Shown piece after piece: positions 17,945 to 27,900 of a stretch of 64,000 nucleotides of DNA. Both the position numbers and the translations under genes were made by a program. The DNA lies in assembly GCF_900113765.1 (NCBI RefSeq), contig NZ_FOQO01000013.1:1-64000 (forward strand), given 5' to 3'. Position 1 is the stretch's first letter; every line of letters starts with the position of its first letter. The notes below the pieces were generated by a model. That model was not told the origin of the DNA, searched no databases, and saw only the letters and a program-made list of their open reading frames with translations. The stretch comes from Parapedobacter indicus. Lineage in GTDB: Bacteria; Bacteroidota; Bacteroidia; Sphingobacteriales; Sphingobacteriaceae.

Positions 17945-19366
17945 ATGAAACGGATTACGCTACTGACCTTAACACTCACTGTATTGTTATCGGCAGCATG
18001 TAAAAAGAATTTTGAAGCGATCAACAAGAATCCCAATTTGATCGATCAGATCAGCCCGGGCACCCTATTGAATGAAATCATCTACAATATGGCGTCAACC
18101 AATCTGCGGAATAATTATAACATCACCTGTCAGCTGATGCAGGTACAATTAAATTATCCCCAATATTATGGAGGGGTGCACCGCTATGAAATCCTCGAAA
18201 ACACGGGGCTTTCGCAATGGGATGCATCCTATAAATGGGCAAAAAACGTCAGTGAAATGCTCCAAACCGCCGAAAAGGATAATGCCTCCAATTACATCAG
18301 CGTTGCGCTGACCCTGCGGGCATGGATCTATGCCAACCTAACGGATGTATTCGGCGATGTACCTTTCTCTCAGGCTTCCCGGGCCGAAGAAGGTATTCTG
18401 CAACCCGTGTACGATAGCCAGCAGGATATCTACACCCAGTTGCTGGCAGATCTGGAGCGGGCCAATTCCCTGTATGACCACGCCGCCGGCATGGTGTACG
18501 GGACCGATATTCTGTTCGGAAACGATACCCATCTGTGGCAGAAGTTCACAAACTCCCTACGCCTGCGGCTTCTGTTGCGGATATCGGACGTAGATCCTTC
18601 AGCCTATGCGAAGATGGTTACCATCATCGAAGATCCTACGGCGTCGCCCGTCATCGCGAATGTCGAAGAGTCGGTTATCTTACAGGTAACAGGCGTTACG
18701 CCCAATATCTCGCCCTGGTCGCGCGCACTTGACTTCAGTACCCAGCATTCCGTGGCGGCCTTTTTTATCGATATACTCAACGAACTCGACGACCCCCGGC
18801 GGCCTTTCTTTGTCACCCAGGCCCGGGCAGAAGGCGCCGACATCGGTTACAAGGGCATCCCCAGCGGTTACGACGACGCTGCCTTTTCCTATTCACCGTC
18901 TTACATGAATAACCAGCAAGTCGTTGTACCCATGCAGATCCCCATCCTTACGTATGCCGAAGTTTCGTTTATAAAAGCAGAACTGGCGCAGCGGGGCTAC
19001 TTAACCGGTGCCGAAGATTTCTATAAAGCAGGCATCCGTGCTGCCATTAACATCGTCACCGAAGAAAATATCGACGATGCCTATTTTCTCAGCCCGTTGG
19101 CGATTTATGATGGCAGCTTGGAACGCATCATGCTGCACAAATACCTCGCTCTGTATTTTACGGATTTCCAGCAGTGGTCGGAATACCGCAGAACAGGATA
19201 CCCTGTTTTGCCAAAGACCAACTCCATGCTCAACGATGGTGTCATGCCTTCGCGGTTGCTGTATCCAGGTATACAACAAATTTACAACCCCGAAAATTAC
19301 CAACGTGCAATCGACCGGATGGGGGGAGATGACATTAATTTCAAACTGTGGTGGGATGTTAATTAA
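17945..19366 (+). CDS. SusD/RagB-family substrate-binding lipoprotein (SusD-like_2 type, locus 1)
   Basis: A surface lipoprotein that caps the SusC barrel. The lipobox is LSAAC, and the mature protein begins CKKNFEAINKNPN, the typical SusD-like_2 start. Helical TPR-like segments follow (YISVALTLRAWIYANLTDVFGDVPFSQA) and the end is FKLWWDVN. The ATG at 17945 gives a clean signal peptide; the longer frame from 17900 does not. It lies 49 bp after susC. The substrate cannot be deduced. Confidence 0.9.
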   Translation: MKRITLLTLTLTVLLSAACKKNFEAINKNPNLIDQISPGTLLNEIIYNMASTNLRNNYNITCQLMQVQLNYPQYYGGVHRYEILENTGLSQWDASYKWAKNVSEMLQTAEKDNASNYISVALTLRAWIYANLTDVFGDVPFSQASRAEEGILQPVYDSQQDIYTQLLADLERANSLYDHAAGMVYGTDILFGNDTHLWQKFTNSLRLRLLLRISDVDPSAYAKMVTIIEDPTASPVIANVEESVILQVTGVTPNISPWSRALDFSTQHSVAAFFIDILNELDDPRRPFFVTQARAEGADIGYKGIPSGYDDAAFSYSPSYMNNQQVVVPMQIPILTYAEVSFIKAELAQRGYLTGAEDFYKAGIRAAINIVTEENIDDAYFLSPLAIYDGSLERIMLHKYLALYFTDFQQWSEYRRTGYPVLPKTNSMLNDGVMPSRLLYPGIQQIYNPENYQRAIDRMGGDDINFKLWWDVN

Positions 19367-19392
19367 ATTAGCGTACCAAAACAAACAAGATC

Positions 19393-20268
19393 ATGCAAAC
19401 GACTTTATTATATCTATGTACGCTGTGTCTCGCTTTCTTTAACTGCGGCGATCCGACGAGCGAGGCCCAACAATCTTCCACGGATAAAACACAGTTCCGT
19501 GCGGCAACCTTCAACATCCGCTACGACGCCGATGCCGACGAGCAATCCGGCAACGGCTGGGATTTACGCAAGGGGGCCGTGTCGGATGTAATACGCAACC
19601 ATCAGTTCGATGTGTTCGGCACCCAAGAAGGGGACGCTAATCAACTGGCAGATCTGAAGGGCCTGCTGCCAGGCTTTGATTACGTTGGCCACCCTTATGG
19701 CGGTAAGGGCGACCTGCATAATTGCGCCACTTTTTATCGTACTGCTTTATTTGAGGTGCTCGATAGCGGCGTATTTTGGTTCAGCGAAACTCCCGACGAA
19801 CCCAGCATCGGCTGGGACGCTACGGACCGGCGCATCTGCAATTGGACAAAGTTCAAGGTGAAAGAAACGGGTAAAGAGTTTTTCTTCTTCAATGTCCATT
19901 TCTACTGGCGATTGGAAGTAGCCAAAAGAGAGTCGGGCCCGCTGCTCGTTCGGAAAGTCAAAGAAATCGCCGGGGAAGCCCCGGCCATTTGCGTGGGCGA
20001 TTTCAATTCCACCGTCGAAACCTCCCAGGTTAAAGCCATAAAAACGCTACTCGATGATGCGTATGACCGCAGCAAGACACCCCGTCAGGGAGTCGAAAAC
20101 ACCAACTTAGGAGGCGGTGTTTTTCAGGGTGAGCCCAAAAATCGCATCGATTATATCTTTCTGACACCGCATTTCGAGGTCGAAGATTACAAGGTTATAT
20201 CCGATATCTATAACGGCGATCATTATCCATCGGATCACCTACCCGTTACTTCGCTCTTGACGTTTTAG
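19393..20268 (+). CDS. secreted EEP-family phosphodiesterase/phosphatase (locus 1)
   Basis: A lipoprotein (lipobox FFNC at residues 13-16) with an endonuclease/exonuclease/phosphatase fold. The metal and catalytic motifs are complete: FNIRYD, GTQEGD, WDATDRRICNW, CVGDFNST, RIDYIF and SDHLPV. Exported members in Bacteroidota Sus loci act on phosphoesters such as sugar or inositol phosphates rather than on DNA. That role is inferred from its place 26 bp after susD. A terminator follows at 20295. Confidence 0.88.
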   Translation: MQTTLLYLCTLCLAFFNCGDPTSEAQQSSTDKTQFRAATFNIRYDADADEQSGNGWDLRKGAVSDVIRNHQFDVFGTQEGDANQLADLKGLLPGFDYVGHPYGGKGDLHNCATFYRTALFEVLDSGVFWFSETPDEPSIGWDATDRRICNWTKFKVKETGKEFFFFNVHFYWRLEVAKRESGPLLVRKVKEIAGEAPAICVGDFNSTVETSQVKAIKTLLDDAYDRSKTPRQGVENTNLGGGVFQGEPKNRIDYIFLTPHFEVEDYKVISDIYNGDHYPSDHLPVTSLLTF

Positions 20269-20294
20269 GGTTGTTTACCTTCGTCTTATCAATG

Positions 20295-20319
20295 GGCTGT
20301 CTTTTAAGACAGCCTTTTT
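20295..20319 (+). terminator. rho-independent terminator of locus 1
   Basis: A perfect 9-bp stem (20295-20303 with 20306-20314, GGCTGTCTT/AAGACAGCC) with a 2-nt loop and a T-run at 20315-20319. It lies 26 nt after the EEP gene stop. The oppositely oriented Gfo/Idh/MocA gene ends at 20351. Confidence 0.85.
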
Positions 20320-20350
20320 AGTTTGATCATAAATCAACCTGAGACACCAA

Positions 20351-21757
20351 TTAAGCCATTTCCCATCCCGGCCGAACCGGCTCCCGGAGATACTGATCTG
20401 CTTCGGGCAATCCCTTCACCTGCATATTTTCACTATCCCACTCAATTTTCTTTCCACCCAATCGGAGTGAAAGCACACCCAAAAGTGTAATCTCAGTAAG
20501 GCGGGCCCCGTATTCAAAGTTAGCACTCGCAGCTGGTCCGCCCTTTATGGCATCAATCCAGTCTCGATAATGCCCATTTGAGCGGGGGATACTAGGCGTT
20601 GGCGGATTATATCTTTCGCTTCGCTTTTCAGGGAAGATCTGAGGATTTGAACCTCCTGCGCCCGTTACGATAATCCCTTTCTTTCCAATAAAAAGCGAAC
20701 CACGGCTGGGCAACTCCACATCAGCAGGCAGCAATTCCGGCCGGGCGGGCTTTAGCCCCCCCGAATACCAGGCCTGTTTAAATTCGGGCTGGTTGTCTTT
20801 CTTCGCAAAATGATAGTATCCCATTTCACCATAAGGAGCGATATCCGCGTCGCTATAGCCCGCAGGGAATATTTCAATACTTTCCGGAGCATCGAGGTCA
20901 AATGCCCAGACCGAAGCATCCAGGTCGTGGCAACCAAAATCACCTAGCGCACCGCAACCGAGTGCCCAGAAATCCCTCCAGGCGACCGGAGTATACTCTT
21001 TGTGGCAAGGCATATAAGGCGTAGGTCCCAGCCATAAATCCCATCCGATCGCTTGTTCATCGATTGCGGGCCCGGAGGGCAGTCCCTTCAAACCCGGATT
21101 CCACCGCGAAGCGGGCACCCAGGTGTGTGCTTCCTCAACTTTCCCGATCGCACCGTCGCGGAGGTATTCAACGGTTTGCCGTATCCCGTCCCCGCTGTGC
21201 AACACATTCCCCATTTGAGTGGCCAAACCACTTTCCCTGGCTACCTCCCTTACCTTCCGCGCTTCCCAGATGTTATGTGTGAGCGGTTTTTCACAATATA
21301 CATGTTTACCGGCCCGCAATGCTTTTATCGACACATAGGCGTGCGTATTGTCGGGTGTTGAACACAGGATGGCGTCGAGAGACGATTCTTTCTCAAGCAT
21401 CTCCCTGAAGTCGATGTATTCATTGATTCTGTAATTAGCATTGGTAGACTTATAATGACTTTCGATCATTTCCTTGACCGGTTCACGCCCGGCTTTTGAC
21501 TTATAGTAGAAATCCTTTAAGTCCCAGTACTTGGCAGGATCTGCAATTGCCGTAATTTGTACATCGGTTAATTTCAAAAGCTCAGCAGCGTTCTGTCTGC
21601 CTTTTCCGCCCGCCCCAATAATTCCTACTGTTATTTTATCGCTCGGCGCTAAAAAACCCTTTCCGCCCAATACGTGCCGGGGAACAATCATAAATCCAGC
21701 AGCCGCGACCGCCATTCCTTTTACAAATTCTTTGCGTGAAATTTCCTTTTGATTCAT
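20351..21757 (-). CDS. exported Gfo/Idh/MocA-family oxidoreductase
   Basis: A 468-residue NAD(P)-dependent oxidoreductase of sugar-like substrates. The N-terminal SRKEFVKGMAVAAAGF resembles a Tat signal with RK in place of RR. The Rossmann motif GIIGAGGKGRQNA is at about residues 44-56, EKP is present in HVYCEKPL, and a C-terminal alpha/beta substrate domain follows. Exported Gfo/Idh/MocA enzymes of Bacteroidota often oxidise or reduce sugar C3 positions with a tightly bound cofactor. It lies tail-to-tail with locus 1 and is not part of it. The substrate is unknown. Confidence 0.88.
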   Translation of the reverse strand: MNQKEISRKEFVKGMAVAAAGFMIVPRHVLGGKGFLAPSDKITVGIIGAGGKGRQNAAELLKLTDVQITAIADPAKYWDLKDFYYKSKAGREPVKEMIESHYKSTNANYRINEYIDFREMLEKESSLDAILCSTPDNTHAYVSIKALRAGKHVYCEKPLTHNIWEARKVREVARESGLATQMGNVLHSGDGIRQTVEYLRDGAIGKVEEAHTWVPASRWNPGLKGLPSGPAIDEQAIGWDLWLGPTPYMPCHKEYTPVAWRDFWALGCGALGDFGCHDLDASVWAFDLDAPESIEIFPAGYSDADIAPYGEMGYYHFAKKDNQPEFKQAWYSGGLKPARPELLPADVELPSRGSLFIGKKGIIVTGAGGSNPQIFPEKRSERYNPPTPSIPRSNGHYRDWIDAIKGGPAASANFEYGARLTEITLLGVLSLRLGGKKIEWDSENMQVKGLPEADQYLREPVRPGWEMA

Positions 21758-21831
21758 ATCACAGTTTCTATTGGTAACGTATTAAGTGCTTTTCAAATGT
21801 ACATCAAGTTTTTTAGAAACTTCTATACCCG

Positions 21832-22698
21832 TCACCCAAAACGGATTCCCGTCAGCGATTCGCAGCGCTCCCATAGCTGTGCAGCTACGTCAAGGGCGTT
21901 CGCGGGCAACCTTGCCCTCTTTATCTTCCTTTTTACATAGTAGCCACCATTCCGCAATGCTTCATTAGGCTGCGCTGTAAGATATATCATCGTATCCGCA
22001 CCCTGTTTTACAGAACCTAAAAAAGGCCTGAATAGCCTAAAGAAATGATGATATAACGATGTGCTGTTTTTGGCAAAATTGGAGGCAATGACACCGGGGT
22101 GAAAAGCGTACATCCCTATTGGATTGGTGTCATTTGCCAACTGCTGTCTTCGTATAAATTCAAGTCCTAGGAGAATAACGTACAATTTTGCATCGCCATA
22201 CGCCTGTTGAGCGTTGAATTTCGTTTCATACATCAGGTCACCAAGGTTAGGTTTCCCCATAATATGGGCCATCGAAGACGTATGGATAATTTTGGCGCCT
22301 GGCCGTCTTTGCAAAGCAGGCAACAGCAGTGCCGAACACATAAATGGAGCCAGCACATTCAATGCAATCGTCCGTTCCCAGCCGTCCACGGTTTCCTGTC
22401 GTACTTTATTCATCACACCACCTGCATTGTTAATGAGCACGTCCAACGAATCATACCGTTGATTAAAGGTGTCAGCAAGCTTCATCGTGTCCGTCCTGTT
22501 TTCCAGGTCGGCAATCAGGACATCCAGTTTCGCATCCGGATATCGTACTTGTATCTCCTGTTTTACCGATGCGGCTTTTTCCACATTACGCCCGTGTAGA
22601 ATGACCTCAAATCCATTCGCTGCCAATTGAAACGCAGCCTCTTTGCCTATACCCTCTGTTGCTCCGGTGATTAAAACCCGCTTGGACACAGCCATCAT
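21832..22698 (-). CDS. short-chain dehydrogenase/reductase (retinol dehydrogenase-like)
   Basis: A 288-residue SDR. The cofactor motif TGATEGIGKE is at about residues 12-21, the structural NNAGG at about residues 90-94, and the catalytic region is HTSSMAH followed by a Tyr-x-x-x-Lys motif (YGDAKLY). The larger size and C-terminal extension resemble the RDH/WWOX-like branch. It starts with two adjacent Mets (22698 or 22695). The substrate is not evident. It stands alone, divergent from the locus 2 sigma factor. Confidence 0.88.
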   Translation of the reverse strand: MMAVSKRVLITGATEGIGKEAAFQLAANGFEVILHGRNVEKAASVKQEIQVRYPDAKLDVLIADLENRTDTMKLADTFNQRYDSLDVLINNAGGVMNKVRQETVDGWERTIALNVLAPFMCSALLLPALQRRPGAKIIHTSSMAHIMGKPNLGDLMYETKFNAQQAYGDAKLYVILLGLEFIRRQQLANDTNPIGMYAFHPGVIASNFAKNSTSLYHHFFRLFRPFLGSVKQGADTMIYLTAQPNEALRNGGYYVKRKIKRARLPANALDVAAQLWERCESLTGIRFG

Positions 22699-22788
22699 AC
22701 ATTCGTAATGTTCGTTTTACTCGTTTCCATATCGGCTACTTGGTTTACGACAATCTTACCACCGGTAGGTTTGCTACTTGGTGTATCA

Positions 22789-22819
22789 CAAATATACAGC
22801 TTGCAAAACGAAAAGCAAA
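22789..22819 (-). promoter_or_regulatory. probable promoter of the SDR gene
   Basis: On the minus strand TTTG (22819-22816), 19 nt and TATATTTG (22796-22789) match the Bacteroidota promoter. It would give a leader of about 85 nt. Confidence 0.5.
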
Positions 22820-22970
22820 TACGCCTGCTTGTGTTGGCCACCGGCAAATGCAGGTCACGATGATGAATCGGCCCGTTGAAAATAGGGTAGATATTTGTAT
22901 ATGTCCTTATTTTTTTGGTAGTTTGCCTCGACTATCCAAGTGTAAGGTAACCGATTAATCGAGTTGTATA

Positions 22971-23549
22971 GTGAAGCATCGTGATGACTCAAAGCTGGTA
23001 TCTCGCCTCAAGCAAGGTGACCCGTCGGCCTTTGAAGCTGTATTCCAAGCACATCATTGGAAAATCTACCAATATGCGCTTCGATTGTTGCGCGATGAAT
23101 CGTTGAGTGAAGACATCGTACAGGATACCTTTCTGCATTTCTGGTTGCATTGTTCAACATTGGAGGATCATCGATCTATCGTACCTTATCTGTATGTAAT
23201 CGCCCGGCGCACCATTATCGATCATTGGCGGAAGGCGGCCACCTCAAAAGCATTTTTAGATCGCTTATTCCAGCGCATACAAACCTCCGATAACACTACC
23301 GAAGAAAAAATCAATGCGAATGAATTAACCTATATCACCGAAACGGGGTTACAACAACTATCAGCCCAGCAACGCGCTGTGTTTATGTTGAGCCGGGATG
23401 AAGGGCTTACCTACCAGCAAATCGCAGACCGCATACAGATATCGCGCGATACAGTCAAATATCACCTGGTGAATGCGCTGAAAATCCTCCGCGAACATTT
23501 CCAGCAGCACGGAGTTATTTACCTCGCGCTCTTTTACAGTTTCCCGTAA
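22971..23549 (+). CDS. ECF RNA polymerase sigma-70 factor (locus 2)
   Basis: A 192-residue ECF sigma factor that probably starts at a GTG: no in-frame ATG precedes the conserved region, and a promoter-like TAGTTTG lies 45-52 nt upstream. Region 2 includes DPSAFEAVFQAHHWKIYQYALRLL and SEDIVQDTFLHFWLH. Region 4 is LSAQQRAVFMLSRDEGLTYQQIADRIQISRDTVKYHLVNAL. It is followed at 90 bp by its FecR-type anti-sigma gene. It should drive the susC/susD/FAD-oxidoreductase genes of this locus. Confidence 0.9.
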   Translation: MKHRDDSKLVSRLKQGDPSAFEAVFQAHHWKIYQYALRLLRDESLSEDIVQDTFLHFWLHCSTLEDHRSIVPYLYVIARRTIIDHWRKAATSKAFLDRLFQRIQTSDNTTEEKINANELTYITETGLQQLSAQQRAVFMLSRDEGLTYQQIADRIQISRDTVKYHLVNALKILREHFQQHGVIYLALFYSFP

Positions 23550-23638
23550 TTTTTTTAATTAGCCACTACCCACCCAGCGGCATGTCACGTACCTATAGGA
23601 GCAATGGCTACAACCATGCTGTGCGTTGCGGGTAAGTT

Positions 23639-24844
23639 ATGGAAAACAAAGAGCATATACGGCAGTTATTGAACGCGTTTGAAGCAGGTAAAATAACTCG
23701 CGCGGAGTTTGATGAGCTGCATCGATATTTGACCGACCACCGCAATGAGCAGGCTTTTTCTTCATGGATTGATAGCCGGTTAGGCCAGGTAGCGGAAGAT
23801 AACGAGATGCGGGTCAATCGCCCGGATCTCTTCAAAGCGATTATCGCTGATCCCCGCTTTACGAAGGAACGTGCACTCCGCCGCCACCATCGGCTCCGTT
23901 ACTGGCTGGGAGGGGTAGCGGCCGTTCTCTGCCTGGGCGTCGGGCTGTGGTGGATGCAGGAAAAAAATCCGTTGCAAACAGGCAATCAAGCAAATCGGCA
24001 TGCTATGCAACCAGCCCCTCCGGTTTCGCTCCCTGCCGACAAAGCCATCCTACGCCTGGCTGATGGCACGACGATCGATCTGGCGACCCTGCAAAACGGA
24101 GTCGTGGCAAATGAGGGTGGGGCATCCGTCGTATTAGATGGGAAGGAATTGGTGTACCACCCGCAATCCGACGCGCTCGGCGCAGAAGGTGCGAATCATA
24201 GTATCCATATCCCGAAAGGGATGCAATACCAGTTGACGCTGCCCGACGGTAGCCACGTATGGCTCAATGCGGCATCTTCCATTACATTTCCGGTGCAATT
24301 TACAGGTACCAAACGAGTAGTCAAACTGAGTGGGGAAGCTTTTTTCGACGTCAAGCATGATGCAGAAAAGCCGTTCATCGTACAAACACCGCTTCAGTCG
24401 TTGGAAGTATTGGGAACCACGTTCAACGTCAGTGCATATGCAGACGATGGTTACGTAAAAACCTCCTTGGTATCGGGGAGTGTGCGCGTTGACCGGTCAG
24501 TGCCGGGCAATGCCGGGGGTTCCTCACTCGTGTTAAAGCCCGGAGAGGAGTCGTTAGCTAACGAAGAGAACCAAGTAATAAAGCGAAGCAAGGTAGATAC
24601 ACGACATATCGCCACGTGGCGCACGGGCCTGTTTACGTTTCATAATGAGCCTGTGGAGGAAGTGATGCGTAAAGTAGCGCGATGGTATGATATTGAAGTA
24701 GCGTACCGCGATGGCATGGCGGGTAAACGGATTGGAGGGAATGTGCCCCGGTTTGATAGCATAGACAGGTTGATGAGGGCGCTGCAGGGTACCGGATTAT
24801 TGCATTATAAAATGGAGGGAGGTAAAGTGCTGATTACAAAATAA
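23639..24844 (+). CDS. FecR-family anti-sigma factor (locus 2)
   Basis: A 401-residue membrane anti-sigma factor. The order is a cytoplasmic N-terminal domain, one transmembrane helix (YWLGGVAAVLCLGVGLWWM, about residues 88-106), the FecR domain (HIPKGMQYQLTLPDGSHVWLNAASSITFP, VKLSGEAFFDVKHD, TTFNVSAY) and DUF4974 (WRTGLFTFHNEPVEEVMRKVARWYD). It pairs with the sigma factor 90 bp upstream and is separated from susC by a strong hairpin. Confidence 0.93.
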   Translation: MENKEHIRQLLNAFEAGKITRAEFDELHRYLTDHRNEQAFSSWIDSRLGQVAEDNEMRVNRPDLFKAIIADPRFTKERALRRHHRLRYWLGGVAAVLCLGVGLWWMQEKNPLQTGNQANRHAMQPAPPVSLPADKAILRLADGTTIDLATLQNGVVANEGGASVVLDGKELVYHPQSDALGAEGANHSIHIPKGMQYQLTLPDGSHVWLNAASSITFPVQFTGTKRVVKLSGEAFFDVKHDAEKPFIVQTPLQSLEVLGTTFNVSAYADDGYVKTSLVSGSVRVDRSVPGNAGGSSLVLKPGEESLANEENQVIKRSKVDTRHIATWRTGLFTFHNEPVEEVMRKVARWYDIEVAYRDGMAGKRIGGNVPRFDSIDRLMRALQGTGLLHYKMEGGKVLITK

Positions 24845-24867
24845 CTACAAGCCATCTGAACGAAAAA

Positions 24868-24893
24868 AGTCGGAACGTTGCACCGTTCCGACT
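24868..24893. terminator. perfect hairpin in the fecR-susC gap (locus 2)
   Basis: AGTCGGAACG (24868-24877) and CGTTCCGACT (24884-24893) form a perfect 10-bp stem around a 6-nt loop. The run of six A at 24863-24868 is a T-run only on the minus strand, so it would terminate leftward (antisense) transcription. For the rightward operon it is a stable hairpin without a T-run, suited to processing or attenuation between regulator and transporter genes. Confidence 0.7.
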
Positions 24894-24968
24894 GCCAAGG
24901 TCAAGGACCCCAGGGCTCGTTAATTCCAGGTGTTATAGAACCAATTTTAACTAACAAACCTTTTTCAA

Positions 24969-27900
24969 ATGTATGAAAAAAAAGTAGTTTTGGGTATCCC
25001 CCAAAGCACACTATACCAGTTATGTATCCCGGTAATTATGAGATTGACAGTTATCTTGTTTGTACTCAGTATGCACGCCAGTGTGTGGGCCAGCGCGCAG
25101 AAAATCACATTGCAGCTGCGCTCGGTGCCGTTAGAAACCGTTTTCCAGGAGCTCACGCGACAGACGGGATATTATTTTCTTTTTGATGCCGATGCGGTGA
25201 CCCGATCGCCCAAAGTGGATGTGACTTGCAAGAACGCTACCATCCAAGAGGTACTGAACCAATGTATAGGAGGGTTGCCACTTACCTATACCATCGAAGA
25301 AAAGAGTGTCGTCATTTCACGAGCCAGCCGCAGCAAAATGCCAACCGTGCAACCGCAGCAGCGCGTCATCAGCGGGCGTATCACCACTGCCAATGGTGAG
25401 CCGCTGGAGGGAGTAACCATCTCGTGGAAGCAATCGCAACGTAGCGTTATCTCAGACCGCACCGGCCGATATCAAGTAACGGTACCTATCGGCGAGACCA
25501 CCTTGGTTTTCACGATGGTCGGCTACACCCGCGCCGAACGCTCAATTGGCCAAGCCAGCACCGTAGATGTGGTGCTGCAGCAGGCCATCGATGACCTTGA
25601 AGAGGTTGTGGTGATAGGCTACGGTACTGTGCGTAAGTCCGATTTGACCGGCGCGGTGGCGACCATTTCCGAACAAGACGTGAAAGCCACTCCCGTTGTT
25701 GACTTTGGCCGGGCATTGCAGGGGCGGGCGCCCGGTGTATTGGTAACCCAAAACGCCGGTAATCCCGGCTCGCCGGCTACCATCCGCATCCGGGGCACGG
25801 GATCGGTCAATGCCGGCAACGACCCGCTGTACGTGGTCGACGGGTTTCCCACCAGTTCGATTAATACATTGAACCCGGCGGATATCGAATCGATCGAAAT
25901 TCTCAAAGATGCCTCCTCTACTGCTATTTATGGCTCACGCGGTTCCAACGGGGTAGTTATCGTTACGACAAAGCGGGGCAAAGTCGACCAGAATGAAATT
26001 GCTTTTGAGAGCTATTATGGAATACAACGGGTAAGGCACACCATTCCGTTGCTGAATAGCCTGCAATATGCTGAATTCATTAACGATGCACGCGTCAATG
26101 GCGGAGGGACGGCCTACTTCGACGGCTCCTCGCCGGAACGGCCGCGCCCCGAACAGATTGACATAAACACCGACTGGCAGGAGCAGGTACTGCGCACGGC
26201 TCCCTTGCAACAATACCAGCTGATGCTAACCGGCGGTGAAAGCAAGACACGCTACGCCATATCGGGCAATATCTACAGCCAGGAAGGCATCATTGACCGG
26301 TCGAGCTTCAAACGGTATACGCTGCGCACAAATATCGACAGGGAACTCTCCAAGTATGTAGCGATAGGGCTGAATTTAACGGGGTCCATGACCAATGGGC
26401 AGGCTGCCCATTCGCAAATCGGCGGCGGGTCCAACGCCGGAGTGATGAATGCCGCCATCAACTATGCGCCTGTATTCTCCGTGTTTAATGAAGATGGCTC
26501 CTATTACCGAGACCAAGGTCCGCTCAATGGTAACCTGGTAGATAATCCGGTAGGTATTGCGCGTGAAATTACCGACAAAACGCTAGGCAACCGCATTTTC
26601 GCAAACGCTTTTGCCGATGTGAAGCTATGGGAAGGTCTTACGTTGCGCACGTCATTGGGGGGCAACCTCGAAAATGTCAAGAACAACTACTACGTGACCC
26701 GCAACATCGGCTTGGGCATGGGTACCAATGGAGTGGCACGGGTTAGCGCCAATATGGGCCGGGAATGGCTGAATGAAAACACCCTAACGTTTGACCGTGC
26801 GTTCGGCCAGCAGCACCACCTCACGGCACTGGCAGGGTATACCGTACAGGGCACATACGTGGAGGGCGTCATCGCCAATGCGGCCGATTTTATTGATGAT
26901 TTCGCGCTGTACCACAACCTTGGTGCCGGTGGCACGTTACAACGTCCCTATTCCGACTCGGGCGATTGGGCCCTTCAATCCTACCTAGCCCGGATTAACT
27001 ACCGGTTTCAGGATCGATTCCTGCTCACGCTGACGGCCCGCGCAGATGGTTCCTCACGGTTCGGACCCAACAAAAAATACGGATTCTTCCCCTCGGGAGC
27101 TTTCGCCTGGCGCGTAATCAACGAGTCATTTATGCGCAACCAGCAAACCATTTCCGATTTTAAGCTCCGCGTTAGCTACGGCCTTACCGGCAACCAGGAT
27201 ATCCGGGATTTCGGCTACCTGTCTATCATCGGCTATGTGCAATATCCGCTGGGTGGTGCCAATCCTGTGCTGCAAACGGGAGCCAAACCGTTAACCTTGG
27301 GCAACCTCGACCTGGGCTGGGAGAGCAATGCTCAGCTCGATGCAGGTATAGATCTCGCCCTATGGTCTAACCGCGTACGAATTACGGCCGACTACTACCG
27401 GAAGCGTACATTTAACCTGTTGTTTGACGTCAATGTGCCGCAAACCAGCGGTTACAGCATTTCCCTGCGCAATATCGGGGAAGTGGAAAACCGGGGATTT
27501 GAGCTGGCGCTCAACACCATCAATGTGAAGCGGGAAGCTTTTGAATGGACCACTGCGATCAACCTCACCACCAACCGCAATAAGGTATTGAGTCTTGATG
27601 GGCGAGAAGAGTTTACAACGGGTGCCGGCAGCGGCCACCACGGGGTCTCCAACACCATCTTGATGAAGGTGGGCGAACCGCTAGGCAATTTCTATGGCCG
27701 CAAAGTGGTCGGCATATTCCAAAGTGATGCAGAAGCGAGCGCTTCCGGGCAAGCCAATGCCCAGGCCGGCGATCTGCGGTATGCAGATATAAACAACGAT
27801 GGAGAGATCAACGATAATGACCGCACGGTGATCGGCAACGGCAACCCACCGTTCTTTGGGGGGATATCCAATGAGTTCCGTTGGCGAAACGTCGATCTAT

